Assembly: GCA_023663945.1 (NCBI GenBank)
Contig: JAMPGL010000005.1
Span: forward strand, 55,001 to 119,000
Source of the DNA: Lachnospiraceae bacterium
GTDB lineage: Bacteria; Bacillota; Clostridia; Lachnospirales; Lachnospiraceae
Length of the DNA stretch: 64,000 nt
Direction: 5' to 3'
Below are positions 37,570 through 45,703 of this stretch, piece after piece (position 1 is the first letter of the stretch; every line of letters starts with the position of its first letter). Made by a program: the position numbers and the translations under genes. The notes beneath the pieces are model-generated. The model did no database searches. It was not told the origin of the DNA and saw nothing but the letters and a program-made list of their open reading frames with translations.

Positions 37570-38670
37570 ATGAACATACTAAATGCTTTATCGAATCTGG
37601 AAATTAGGGAAGATGTAATTGCTGAATTGAAGGAAGAAAGTCTGCCTTTATTCATATGGGGAACAGGGGAGCTGGCAGCGGAAATAAATGAATATTTGAA
37701 GAAAAATGGTATACAAATCAATGGCGCCTTTGTCTCCGATGAGTATTATAATGGAATGATGGTGTTTGATGGACAATTGGTGGAAAGATATGAAGATATA
37801 AAAGAATATCCAAAGTTTAATGTGATCATGGGACATTCTAATTATGAAAAGATTTCTTTCATGGAAGAAAAAGAGAATGTTAACAAGGTCTTTTATTTGT
37901 TTAGCGTTAATTATGGGATTTTTCATAAAACGTCAATACAGGAAATTAGAGATTATCAGGGGGAGTTTGAAGATGCTTATGGTCTTTTTGAAGATGAAGA
38001 ATCAAGAAAAGTTTATTTATCATTTCTTAAAACCAGAGTATCTGGTAATATTAAATATCTTTTAGAAGTCTATAAAAGGGAAATGAATTTTTTTAATAAT
38101 GATATATTTGTAATCGATAACAAAGAATTATATTTGGATATAGGCGCTTTTGATGGTGATACAATTCGCTTGTTTTTGAAAGAAAATGGCGGTAAATATT
38201 GCGCGATTTATGCATTGGAACCAGATAGTATTAATAAGAAAAAACTTGAGGAATATGTGCAAAAGGCAAGCTTACAAGATGTATATATTAGCAGTAAAGG
38301 TGCATGGAATAAGAAATGTGCGATAAGTTTTGAAACAGTTGGAGATCAAATTTCGAGTGTTATTAATAATGAGAATTATGCAGGTGGAGAAGTAATCGAT
38401 GTAGAACCAGTAGATAATATGTTTTCGTATAAGGGACGAGTAACACTCTTAAAGATTAATTACTTGGAGGGGGTTGAAGAGGCACTGCAAGGTGCAGAAA
38501 GCATTTTGAAAGTGGACAAGCCTAAGCTGGCTTTGACGGTTGGGTTTGACTGTAATAATATAAGAAGGATACCCAAAATAATCAAAGAAATAAATCCTGA
38601 ATATAAATTGTTTTTGCGTTATAACAGGGGGATGCTGTCGGCGTTAACATTATATGCGGTGGTTTGTTGA
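37570..38670 (+). CDS. FkbM-like methyltransferase with N-terminal nucleotide-binding-like domain; altered motif
   Basis: Two parts. Residues about 15-130 begin PLFIWGTGELAAEINEYL, a Rossmann-like G-x-G-x-x-A domain of the type found in front of sugar-modifying enzymes. Residues about 185-366 look like FkbM: LYLDIGAFDGDTIRLF (SAM loop) and ALEPDS. In the final motif the usual K-x-D-x-E-G reads KINYLEG, so the conserved Asp is replaced. GGAAGGAA precedes ATG 37570, and the 3' end slightly overlaps the longest form of the next gene. Methyl transfer is likely but the motif change leaves activity or specificity in doubt. Confidence 0.75.
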   Translation: MNILNALSNLEIREDVIAELKEESLPLFIWGTGELAAEINEYLKKNGIQINGAFVSDEYYNGMMVFDGQLVERYEDIKEYPKFNVIMGHSNYEKISFMEEKENVNKVFYLFSVNYGIFHKTSIQEIRDYQGEFEDAYGLFEDEESRKVYLSFLKTRVSGNIKYLLEVYKREMNFFNNDIFVIDNKELYLDIGAFDGDTIRLFLKENGGKYCAIYALEPDSINKKKLEEYVQKASLQDVYISSKGAWNKKCAISFETVGDQISSVINNENYAGGEVIDVEPVDNMFSYKGRVTLLKINYLEGVEEALQGAESILKVDKPKLALTVGFDCNNIRRIPKIIKEINPEYKLFLRYNRGMLSALTLYAVVC

Positions 38671-38726
38671 TAGCATATGGTATGGCAGGTAATTCACGGC
38701 GGCGGAAGAAAAGGCAGGCATTGAAC

Positions 38727-39869
38727 ATGAGCAAATCAATGGATAAATTAACACCATATTATTTAATCCATCCACAAAAGTATAATGAAAATTGTGCAAT
38801 TATTGAAGAGGCATTTGGAAATGAGTGGGGAAAAAATGTTTTATATGGTTATTCAGTGAAAACAAATTATCATCCTGCATTGTTACATTTTGCAAGAAAT
38901 CGTGGCTGGCTTGCTGAAGTAGTGTCTTGGAAAGAAATGCTCCATGTCCAAAAGTTAGGGTTTGGAGTTGGTGAAATTATTTGTAATGGTCCAGTGAAGG
39001 GGAAAATGCTTAAGGAGGCTATATGTCAAAAGCAAATTTTGAATTTAGATAATATGCAGGAAGTACAGGATTTATGCTGGTATGTAAAAAAAGAGAAAAT
39101 ATGTGTGGACGATTTGAAAATCGGACTTCGGGTCAACTTTGATTTAGAAAGGGAGTGCCCTGGGGAAACTACTGCAGGTGAGCAGGTAATTCGATTCGGG
39201 ATATGCTATGAAAATGGGGATATTGAAAAAGCTTTGAAATTATTGAAAGCAAACAAAATTCCTGTCAAGGGGCTGCACATGCACAGCAGTACTAAAACAA
39301 GAAGTCAGAAGGTTTTTTCGGCATTATCCAAAATGTCAGTAAGGCTTGCAGAAGAATATAATTTATTCTTAGAATATATTGATATAGGCGGCGGTTTTTT
39401 TGGCGGAAAGGTTTTACCCGGGAAGCCGACAATGAAAGAGTACGCCTATATAATTACGAGCGAATTAAAAAGAAAATTTGATCCAAGCAAAGTGACACTA
39501 ATTATAGAGCCGGGAGCTTCGGTGCTTGCAACAGCGGTGGATTATGTAACAGAGGTCATAAATGTTCGGGAAATAAGGGGCGAAAGAGTTGTGACATTGG
39601 ATGGAACTCTGCTTCATATTAATCCTTTTATGGCAAAAAGAAATCCTCCTTTTGTCTTGGAAAATGAGAAACATAATGAAAACATTTTACCAGTACAGCA
39701 TATTTGTGGGTGCACTTGTATGGAGATGGATAGATTTTGTACTCTTTATGAAGCTTGTGAAATTTCAAATGGCAGCCGGCTTGTCTTTGGTGATGCCGGC
39801 GCATATACAATGGCGTTTAATAGTTATTTTATTGTAGATCCGCCATTGGCATATGTGGACGAAGACTAA
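38727..39869 (+). CDS. Fold-type III PLP decarboxylase (DAP/ornithine decarboxylase-like)
   Basis: Resembles diaminopimelate/ornithine decarboxylases. YGYSVKTNY holds the PLP lysine (residue 45 from ATG 38727), GLHMHSSTKT replaces the common HxHxGS, YIDIGGGFFGG and IIEPGASV bind the phosphate, CGCTCMEMD contains the active-site Cys, and GDAGAYTMAFNSYF closes the site. The frame extends to a TTG at 38664 overlapping the previous gene, but ATG 38727 gives a normal N-terminus. Cellular lysine synthesis would not need a copy here. It may make an amine or modified amino acid used by the ATP-grasp ligase at 41005 to decorate an amino sugar; that is inference. Confidence 0.83.
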   Translation: MSKSMDKLTPYYLIHPQKYNENCAIIEEAFGNEWGKNVLYGYSVKTNYHPALLHFARNRGWLAEVVSWKEMLHVQKLGFGVGEIICNGPVKGKMLKEAICQKQILNLDNMQEVQDLCWYVKKEKICVDDLKIGLRVNFDLERECPGETTAGEQVIRFGICYENGDIEKALKLLKANKIPVKGLHMHSSTKTRSQKVFSALSKMSVRLAEEYNLFLEYIDIGGGFFGGKVLPGKPTMKEYAYIITSELKRKFDPSKVTLIIEPGASVLATAVDYVTEVINVREIRGERVVTLDGTLLHINPFMAKRNPPFVLENEKHNENILPVQHICGCTCMEMDRFCTLYEACEISNGSRLVFGDAGAYTMAFNSYFIVDPPLAYVDED

Positions 39870-39904
39870 TAAAAATGTTTTGGGTAATAAATTTCTAAGA
39901 TTGG

Positions 39905-41005
39905 ATGGAAAAGCAGGTAATGTTTATACACGTGTTTCCTAAGTCAAAGTTTACAGAATGTCATGTTACATTTATAAATAGCAGTTTTAGCGCAGCAGAA
40001 CATGAGTTTATTTTGTATACAAATAAAGAATTTAGAATTCCGGATTATATATATAATGAAGGAAATGTTTATGATTTAGATAAAGAGGGGTTAAACTGGT
40101 TTTATAAGAAATTACAAAAAGCAGATGGAGTTATCTTTCATACGCTGGGCATTAATTTATATGCTCTTATAATGCTTTTTTTGCATAAGGAAATCTTGAG
40201 GAAGTCAATGTGGCTGATATGGGGAGCAGATTTATATTGTTATAGGGAACCCAAAGAAAGTCTGCCTGATAAGATTGTTGAATACTTAAGAAAAGAAGTT
40301 ATCTCTTGCTTTGCAGTTATAGCAACTTTGACTCAAGGTGATTATGTACTGGCGCGGAAGTGGTATCATGTTAAGGCACCGAATGTTCGTGTGGATTATT
40401 ATTATGAACGCGAAATTAGAATATTGCAAGCATTACATGATGCTAAAACTAGAACCAATACAAGGCATAGGATTTTATTGGGAAATTCAGCTACCAAAAC
40501 GAATAGGCATGAAGAAATTCTAAATTTTTTTGAAAAATTTAAGGAGGCTGATTTTGAACTAATAGTACCGCTTTCCTATGGAGATATGGAATACGGGGAG
40601 TACATTGAGAAAATAGGCACAGAAAAGTTAGGCGACAAATTTATTCCTATTATGCAGTATATGGAGCTTGAGCAATATTATGAATTGCTGAATAGTGTAG
40701 ATGCAGCTATTTTTAATAATGACAGACAGCAGGCTCTAGGAAACATTGCAGCACTTTTATATTTGGGGAAAAAGGTATATATGCGCAGAGAGACAACTAT
40801 GTGGGAAGAATTGGTTGATATACGAGGATACCGGATCCATTCGATAGAGGAACTCAGTAATACAGATATCGAAAGTATGATCTATATGGATGCGGAGGAG
40901 AAAAATAGAAATTTTCAGAGCATTAATGAGTTATATTCCGTGGATAGGCGCGTGAAAGAATGGAGAGAGGCATTTAGTTTATTGTTAAATGAGAGGAAGA
41001 TATAG
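39905..41005 (+). CDS. GT56 family transferase, WecF-like (4-acetamido-4,6-dideoxyhexose transferase)
   Basis: Matches Glyco_transf_56, whose reference member WecF moves Fuc4NAc from dTDP to a lipid-linked disaccharide in enterobacterial common antigen. HTLGINLYALI, WLIWGADLYCYRE and especially LLGNSATKTNRHEEIL (about nt 40475-40522), then VPLSYGD and FNNDRQQALGNIAALLYLGKKV are the family signature. Length (366 residues) is right. ATG 39905 has a weak ribosome site; ATG 39920 is an alternative. A VioA-like aminotransferase upstream fits a 4-amino-4,6-dideoxy donor. A relic of the C-terminus of a related gene lies at 59693-59794. Confidence 0.87.
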   Translation: MEKQVMFIHVFPKSKFTECHVTFINSSFSAAEHEFILYTNKEFRIPDYIYNEGNVYDLDKEGLNWFYKKLQKADGVIFHTLGINLYALIMLFLHKEILRKSMWLIWGADLYCYREPKESLPDKIVEYLRKEVISCFAVIATLTQGDYVLARKWYHVKAPNVRVDYYYEREIRILQALHDAKTRTNTRHRILLGNSATKTNRHEEILNFFEKFKEADFELIVPLSYGDMEYGEYIEKIGTEKLGDKFIPIMQYMELEQYYELLNSVDAAIFNNDRQQALGNIAALLYLGKKVYMRRETTMWEELVDIRGYRIHSIEELSNTDIESMIYMDAEEKNRNFQSINELYSVDRRVKEWREAFSLLLNERKI

Positions 41006-42030
41006 TGAATTTATTGATTACTTCAGCTGGAAGAAGAGGATATATAGTTGAATATTTCAAGAAGGTGATTGGAGATGATGGAAAGGTCTATGTGGGAAAC
41101 AGTTCTTCATTTTCATCGGCATTTTCAGCAGCTGATGGCTGTATCGTAACACCTTTAATATATGATAAAGAATATATACCGTTTTTACTTAATTTTTGTG
41201 AATCACATTGCATAGATTTTTTGGTTTCTCTTTTTGATGTGGATTTGCTGATACTCGCACAAAACAAATGTAAGTTTGCGGAGGCTGGTACGAGAGTAAT
41301 TGTATCCTCTCCTGAAGTAGTTGACAGATGCAATGACAAGTGGAAAACATACTTATTTTGCCAGAAAAATAAGTTACACGCAGCGAAAGCTTACCTTGAC
41401 TTGGAGACAGCATTATCAGCACTAGAAAAAAAGGAGATATCCTTTCCTTTGATTATAAAACCGAGGTGGGGGATGGGATCTCTGGCAGTATTTACAGCAG
41501 ACAATAGGGCAGAACTTGAAGTATTGTACTCCAAATGCAAGAGAGAGATTGAAAAATCTTATTTAAAGTATGAGGCGGCGATTGATTGGGAAAGATGTGT
41601 TATCATTCAGCAGAAATTAGCTGGATCGGAATATGGCATTGATATTATTAACGACCTTGACGGAAATTATTGCAGTAATGTCGTGCGGAAGAAGTATGCG
41701 ATGCGCTCCGGGGAAACAGATTGTGCGGCAGTAGTGAAAAGTGAGGTTATCTCGAATTTTGCAGAGAAATTAGGGAAGCTATCTAAACATATTGGAAATT
41801 TGGATGTGGATGTATTCGTTAATGAGGATGAAATCTATCTTTTGGAAATGAATGCCAGATTTGGCGGAGGATATCCATTTAGTCATATTGCTGGAGTTGA
41901 CCTTCCGACCGCAATTATTAAGTGGTTAAAAGGAGAGCGGGTAACAGACGAATTGATAGTCAAAGAATATGGCAGAATAATTCAGAAAAATATTACTTTT
42001 GTGGATTTGACGGAATATACTAAAAGTTAG
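41005..42030 (+). CDS. ATP-grasp family ligase (PylC/CarB-like)
   Basis: ATP-grasp enzyme of 341 residues that would join a carboxylic acid to an amine using ATP. LLITSAGRRGYIVEYF is the N-terminal Rossmann-like start, FPLIIKPRWGMGS (about nt 41450) the ATP-binding lysine strand, EYGIDIINDLDGN the central sheet and YLLEMNARFGGGYPF the metal-binding E-x-N loop. GTG 41005 overlaps the preceding TAG and follows GAGAGGAAG. It sits with a PLP decarboxylase and two FkbM-type proteins, suggesting aminoacylation of an amino sugar; the substrate is not known. Confidence 0.84.
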   Translation: MNLLITSAGRRGYIVEYFKKVIGDDGKVYVGNSSSFSSAFSAADGCIVTPLIYDKEYIPFLLNFCESHCIDFLVSLFDVDLLILAQNKCKFAEAGTRVIVSSPEVVDRCNDKWKTYLFCQKNKLHAAKAYLDLETALSALEKKEISFPLIIKPRWGMGSLAVFTADNRAELEVLYSKCKREIEKSYLKYEAAIDWERCVIIQQKLAGSEYGIDIINDLDGNYCSNVVRKKYAMRSGETDCAAVVKSEVISNFAEKLGKLSKHIGNLDVDVFVNEDEIYLLEMNARFGGGYPFSHIAGVDLPTAIIKWLKGERVTDELIVKEYGRIIQKNITFVDLTEYTKS

Positions 42031-42072
42031 CTCGCTTGTTTGCATAATAATGCAGAAGACTGGAGGGATAAG

Positions 42073-42924
42073 ATGAGTAAGCTGCGTGAAATATTAAAAA
42101 GGAACCGCATTATAGTTGGTATGTATGAGAATGCGGTTATGTTAAAGACATATTTACAAGCATGGCATGCGTCTTTAAAAAGTGGAAAGCATTTTTCAAA
42201 AGAAGACAGATTAAAGGTGCAAAAATATAAAAATATTCACAAAGGAAAAAGATGTTTTATCGTTGCAACTGGCCCGAGCCAAAATGCGGATGATTTAAAT
42301 ATGCTAAAAGATGAAATCACATTTACAGTTAACTCTGGGTATAAGGCGTATCAAAAGACAAACTGGCGTGCAACATATTATGTATTGATGGATGAGAATT
42401 CAGGAGAAATGTTGAAAGCGTCATTATCAGAATATAATGAATATGCAGGGGTGTTTTATAGTCAGGATATTAATAATTATATTCCGATTGGAATCGAAAC
42501 AGGGCTTGTAGCGGATGCAAAAGAGCTATTTATGATAAATACTATATGGAATAAATTATTTCCCAAGATCTTTCCAATTGCAAGGTTTAGTGAAGACATT
42601 TCGAAAAAAGTATATTGTGGGAAAACAGTAGTTTATGCATGTATTCAAATAGCGGCTTATATGGGATTTGACGAGATATATCTTACAGGAGTGGATTGCA
42701 ACTATGGAGGCGAGAGACAACATTCGGATATGATGGATTATCATCTCTCAAAAGAAGCAAAAGAGCGCGTTATAAATAAATCTGGTAATCTTATGCTTAT
42801 ACAATTTGGAGCTTTGGCTGATGTTTTAAAAAAAAGAGGAGTCCATGTTTACAATGCAACGCGCGGGGGAAAGCTTGAAGCTTTTCAGCGTGTTAACTTT
42901 GATGAATTGTTTAAGGGATGCTGA
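42073..42924 (+). CDS. GT42/DUF115 (MptE-like) superfamily protein, candidate nonulosonate transferase
   Basis: Shows the N-terminal nucleotide-binding motif of the sialyltransferase GT42 / DUF115 superfamily: KRCFIVATGPSQNADDL (about nt 42247-42297), then FTVNSGY, and a later MGFDEIYLTGVDCNYGG. DUF115 includes the Maf proteins proposed to attach pseudaminic or legionaminic acid to flagellin, and GT42 enzymes use CMP-Neu5Ac. A CMP-nonulosonate pathway is encoded in the same locus, so this is a good candidate for its transferase. GGAGG seven bases before ATG 42073 decides the start over 42040. A second family member lies at 60880. The MptE pterin kinase function is unlikely here. Confidence 0.7.
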   Translation: MSKLREILKRNRIIVGMYENAVMLKTYLQAWHASLKSGKHFSKEDRLKVQKYKNIHKGKRCFIVATGPSQNADDLNMLKDEITFTVNSGYKAYQKTNWRATYYVLMDENSGEMLKASLSEYNEYAGVFYSQDINNYIPIGIETGLVADAKELFMINTIWNKLFPKIFPIARFSEDISKKVYCGKTVVYACIQIAAYMGFDEIYLTGVDCNYGGERQHSDMMDYHLSKEAKERVINKSGNLMLIQFGALADVLKKRGVHVYNATRGGKLEAFQRVNFDELFKGC

Positions 42925-42975
42925 CTTCGGCAACATTTAGATTAAGTGAGAATAGAAAATACAGAGAGGTGTCAC

Positions 42976-43956
42976 ATGAAGCAACTAAAAATAGGCGTTA
43001 TCGGAACTGGTCACATGGGCAGAAATCATGTCAGAAATTTGGTGGAAGAAAAAAGATTTAATTTAGTAGGCATATATGACAAGGACTTAGGGCAAGCTCA
43101 GGAAGTAGCCCAGAAGTATAGTATTGATGTATTTGAAGATATGGATTTACTGTTTAATGCGGTTGATGCTGTTATAGTGGCTGTTCCCTCATCGTTACAT
43201 AAAGAAGTAGCATTGCAGGCAGCAGAGCATGGTGTTCATGCCCTTATAGAAAAACCTCTTGCAACAACGACGGAAGACGCAAATTCAATTGTAGAAGCAT
43301 TTGAAAAGAAAGGATTAAAACTTGCAGTTGGGCATATTGAGAGATTTAATCCGGTATTCAAGGAATTGAAAAAGCTGGTAGATCCTAAAAAAATTTTTTA
43401 TGTAGAAGCATGTCGGTATAGCCCATTTAGCGGCAGTGGAAGAATTACGGATACCAGTGTTATTGAAGATTTAATGATTCATGATATTGATTTAGTCTGT
43501 GCACTTATGGAAGGAATGAATGTAACATCTGTGCATGGGAGAGGAGAATCTGTCAGGTCAGATCAAATAGATTTCGCAACCTGCCTGTTGGATTTTAATG
43601 GAAAGGCACATGCAGTAGTTAATGCAAGCCGGGTTTCGCAGAACAAAGAGCGGATGATCACGGTTCACACAGAGGAAGCATGCTATTGTGCGGATCTGCT
43701 TGCAAAGGCATTGAATATTTACAAGAGTACGAATTTGACGATTGATATTTCGCAGGAAAACTCATATAAGCAGGATGGCATAGTTCAGAAAGTATATGTG
43801 CCTATAGAGGAACCGCTTAGAAAGGAATTGGTGGCTTTCTATGATGCCATTGTTAACGGAACTAAGATCGTGGTAGATGGAGTAATGGCAAGCAATGCTA
43901 TCAGAATATGCGAGGAAATTGCAAATCGGGCTAAAAAAGGAGCGGAGAAATCATGA
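42976..43956 (+). CDS. Gfo/Idh/MocA sugar-nucleotide dehydrogenase (UDP-GlcNAc 3-dehydrogenase type)
   Basis: NAD-dependent dehydrogenase. GVIGTGHMGRNHVRNL is the dinucleotide-binding loop, HALIEKPLATT the conserved E-K-P motif, and GHIERFNPVF (about nt 43330-43360) is characteristic of UDP-GlcNAc 3-dehydrogenases such as GnnA; WlbA/WbpB is the related alternative acting on the uronic acid. The next two genes are an aminotransferase and a hexapeptide acyltransferase, together a route to a UDP-2,3-diacetamido sugar. The frame opens at 42946, but AGAGAGGTG just before ATG 42976 supports the later start. The stop overlaps the next ATG. Confidence 0.86.
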   Translation: MKQLKIGVIGTGHMGRNHVRNLVEEKRFNLVGIYDKDLGQAQEVAQKYSIDVFEDMDLLFNAVDAVIVAVPSSLHKEVALQAAEHGVHALIEKPLATTTEDANSIVEAFEKKGLKLAVGHIERFNPVFKELKKLVDPKKIFYVEACRYSPFSGSGRITDTSVIEDLMIHDIDLVCALMEGMNVTSVHGRGESVRSDQIDFATCLLDFNGKAHAVVNASRVSQNKERMITVHTEEACYCADLLAKALNIYKSTNLTIDISQENSYKQDGIVQKVYVPIEEPLRKELVAFYDAIVNGTKIVVDGVMASNAIRICEEIANRAKKGAEKS

Positions 43957-45152
43957 AAGTACCATTTTTAGATTTGAAGACCCAGTATCAGGGGATTAAA
44001 GCGGAGGTTGAGCCGGCGGTTTTAAATATTATGGAAAATTGCTGTTATATTGGCGGTTCTTATGTGCAGGATTTTGAAAAGTCAATGGAAGAATATCTTG
44101 GCGTAAAACATGCGGCAGGCTGTTCTAATGGAACAGATGCCTTAGTATTGGGACTTAAAGCTTGTAACGTAAAGCCCGGCGATGAAGTTATTACCACGCC
44201 TTTCACATTTTTTGCAACGGCGGAAGCGATTGCCTCCATTGGTGCAATTCCGGTATTTGTAGACGTAAAACAGGAAGACTACACGATAGATTCGGATAAG
44301 ATTGAAGCTGCGATAACAGACAAAACAACGGCAATTTTACCGGTTCATATATTTGGTGCGCCATGTGATATGGATCGGATTATGGAAATAGCGCGAAAGC
44401 ATAATTTAAAAGTTATTGAGGATGATGCGCAGGCAATCGGAAGCGAGTATAAGGGGAGAAAAGCGGGAACATTGGGAGATGTGGGATGTTTTTCATTTTA
44501 TCCCACAAAAAACTTGGGAGGAGCTGGCGATGGCGGTATGGTAACTACTAATAGTGATAGTTTGAATACCATAATCAGAGCTTACAAGGAACATGGAGCA
44601 GGTCAGGAAGGAGCAGAAGCCCAACACCTTCTAGAGGGGGCTGATACAGAGTTTTTTAATGTAGATGAGAAAATAACAGAACTATATAACCCCTATAAAT
44701 ATTATAATTACCTGATAGGATATAATTCACGGTTAGATGCGATCCAAGCGGCTATCTTGTCTGCAAAATTAAAACATTTAGATGAATACAATAATCGCCG
44801 TGCACGGATTGCGCAGTTATATTTTGATGGTTTGACAGAAAAAGTAAAAAAGCCTGTCTATTCTTCTGATATAAAGCCTTGTTGGCATCAGTTTGCGATA
44901 CGTTCAGATTATAAACAAGAATTGAATAGTTATTTGGCAGAGCATGAGATAGGATGCGGTACATTTTACCCGATACCATTGCACAAGCAAAAAGCATTTA
45001 ATACATCAAACTGTAAAAACCCCAATGTCAGTTTGCCTGTAGCAGAAGAAATTTGTTCACAGTCAGTATGCTTGCCGATATTCCCGGAAATGACGAATGA
45101 GCAGGTGGAATATGTGATAGAGACAGTAAATAAATTTTATGAGGGTAAGTGA
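43953..45152 (+). CDS. DegT/DnrJ/EryC1 aminotransferase (3-keto sugar nucleotide type)
   Basis: PLP aminotransferase of 399 residues expected to aminate the 3-keto sugar made by the preceding dehydrogenase (WlbC/WbpE/GnnB role). VPFLDLKTQYQ at the N-terminus, CSNGTDALVLGL, ITTPFTFFATAEAI, EDDAQAIGSEYKG and the lysine motif SFYPTKNLGGAGDGG (about nt 44493-44537) are all present. The ATG overlaps the stop of the dehydrogenase and its own end overlaps the next gene, a tight three-gene unit. It has an insert near nt 44600-44690 (GAEAQHLLEGADTEFF) of unclear role. Confidence 0.87.
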   Translation: MKVPFLDLKTQYQGIKAEVEPAVLNIMENCCYIGGSYVQDFEKSMEEYLGVKHAAGCSNGTDALVLGLKACNVKPGDEVITTPFTFFATAEAIASIGAIPVFVDVKQEDYTIDSDKIEAAITDKTTAILPVHIFGAPCDMDRIMEIARKHNLKVIEDDAQAIGSEYKGRKAGTLGDVGCFSFYPTKNLGGAGDGGMVTTNSDSLNTIIRAYKEHGAGQEGAEAQHLLEGADTEFFNVDEKITELYNPYKYYNYLIGYNSRLDAIQAAILSAKLKHLDEYNNRRARIAQLYFDGLTEKVKKPVYSSDIKPCWHQFAIRSDYKQELNSYLAEHEIGCGTFYPIPLHKQKAFNTSNCKNPNVSLPVAEEICSQSVCLPIFPEMTNEQVEYVIETVNKFYEGK

Positions 45153-45154
45153 TA

Positions 45155-45700
45155 ATGGACAATGTTTTTATTCATCCGACTGCCGAGGTAAGCGTAGCAG
45201 CACAGATTGGTGAAGGAAGTAAAATATGGAATCAAGCACAGATCCGTGAGGGCGCTAAATTAGGAAATAGCTGTATTATTAGTAAGAATGTATATATCGA
45301 TGAGAACGTTCATATCGGCGATCGAGTTAAAATCCAAAATAATGTGAATGTTTATCATGGCGTGACGATTGAGGACGATGTTTTTTTAGGACCATCTATG
45401 ACATTCACGAATGATATGTACCCAAGAGCGTTTAATGCTGATTGGGAGGTTAGTGAGACGCTGGTAAAGTGCGGTGCATCTATTGGCGCCAATGCTGTAA
45501 TCCGATGTGGAATTACAATTGGGGAATATGCTATGGTTGGAGCAGGAAGTGTAGTTGTTAAGGATGTAGCGCCGTATGAATTGGTTGTAGGTAATCCCGC
45601 GCGAAGAGCCGGGTGGGTATGTAAATGTGGGTGCAAGCTCGATGAGACGTGCACATGCGTAAAATGTGGGAAAAAATATGATCTTCAATGCGAGGAATAA
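45155..45700 (+). CDS. Left-handed beta-helix N-acetyltransferase (WlbB/WbpD-like) with C-terminal Cys cluster
   Basis: Hexapeptide-repeat acyltransferase of about 181 residues that would acetylate the 3-amino group of the UDP-diamino sugar. Repeats run from VFIHPTAEVS through KIWNQAQIREGAKLG, YIDENVHIGD and IGEYAMVGAGSVV; NDMYPRA is the conserved active-site loop. The C-terminus has seven cysteines in CKCGCKLDETCTCVKCG, likely a small zinc site and common in this subgroup. A GTG at 45149 overlaps the previous stop, but ATG 45155 is nine bases after GAGGG and is preferred. Confidence 0.87.
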   Translation: MDNVFIHPTAEVSVAAQIGEGSKIWNQAQIREGAKLGNSCIISKNVYIDENVHIGDRVKIQNNVNVYHGVTIEDDVFLGPSMTFTNDMYPRAFNADWEVSETLVKCGASIGANAVIRCGITIGEYAMVGAGSVVVKDVAPYELVVGNPARRAGWVCKCGCKLDETCTCVKCGKKYDLQCEE

Positions 45701-45703
45701 AAT

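Noticed and set aside
42073-42924. Pterin pyrophosphokinase (MptE) annotation
   Set aside because: The superfamily resemblance exists, but the genomic setting is entirely surface glycan synthesis, so a sugar transferase is more likely.
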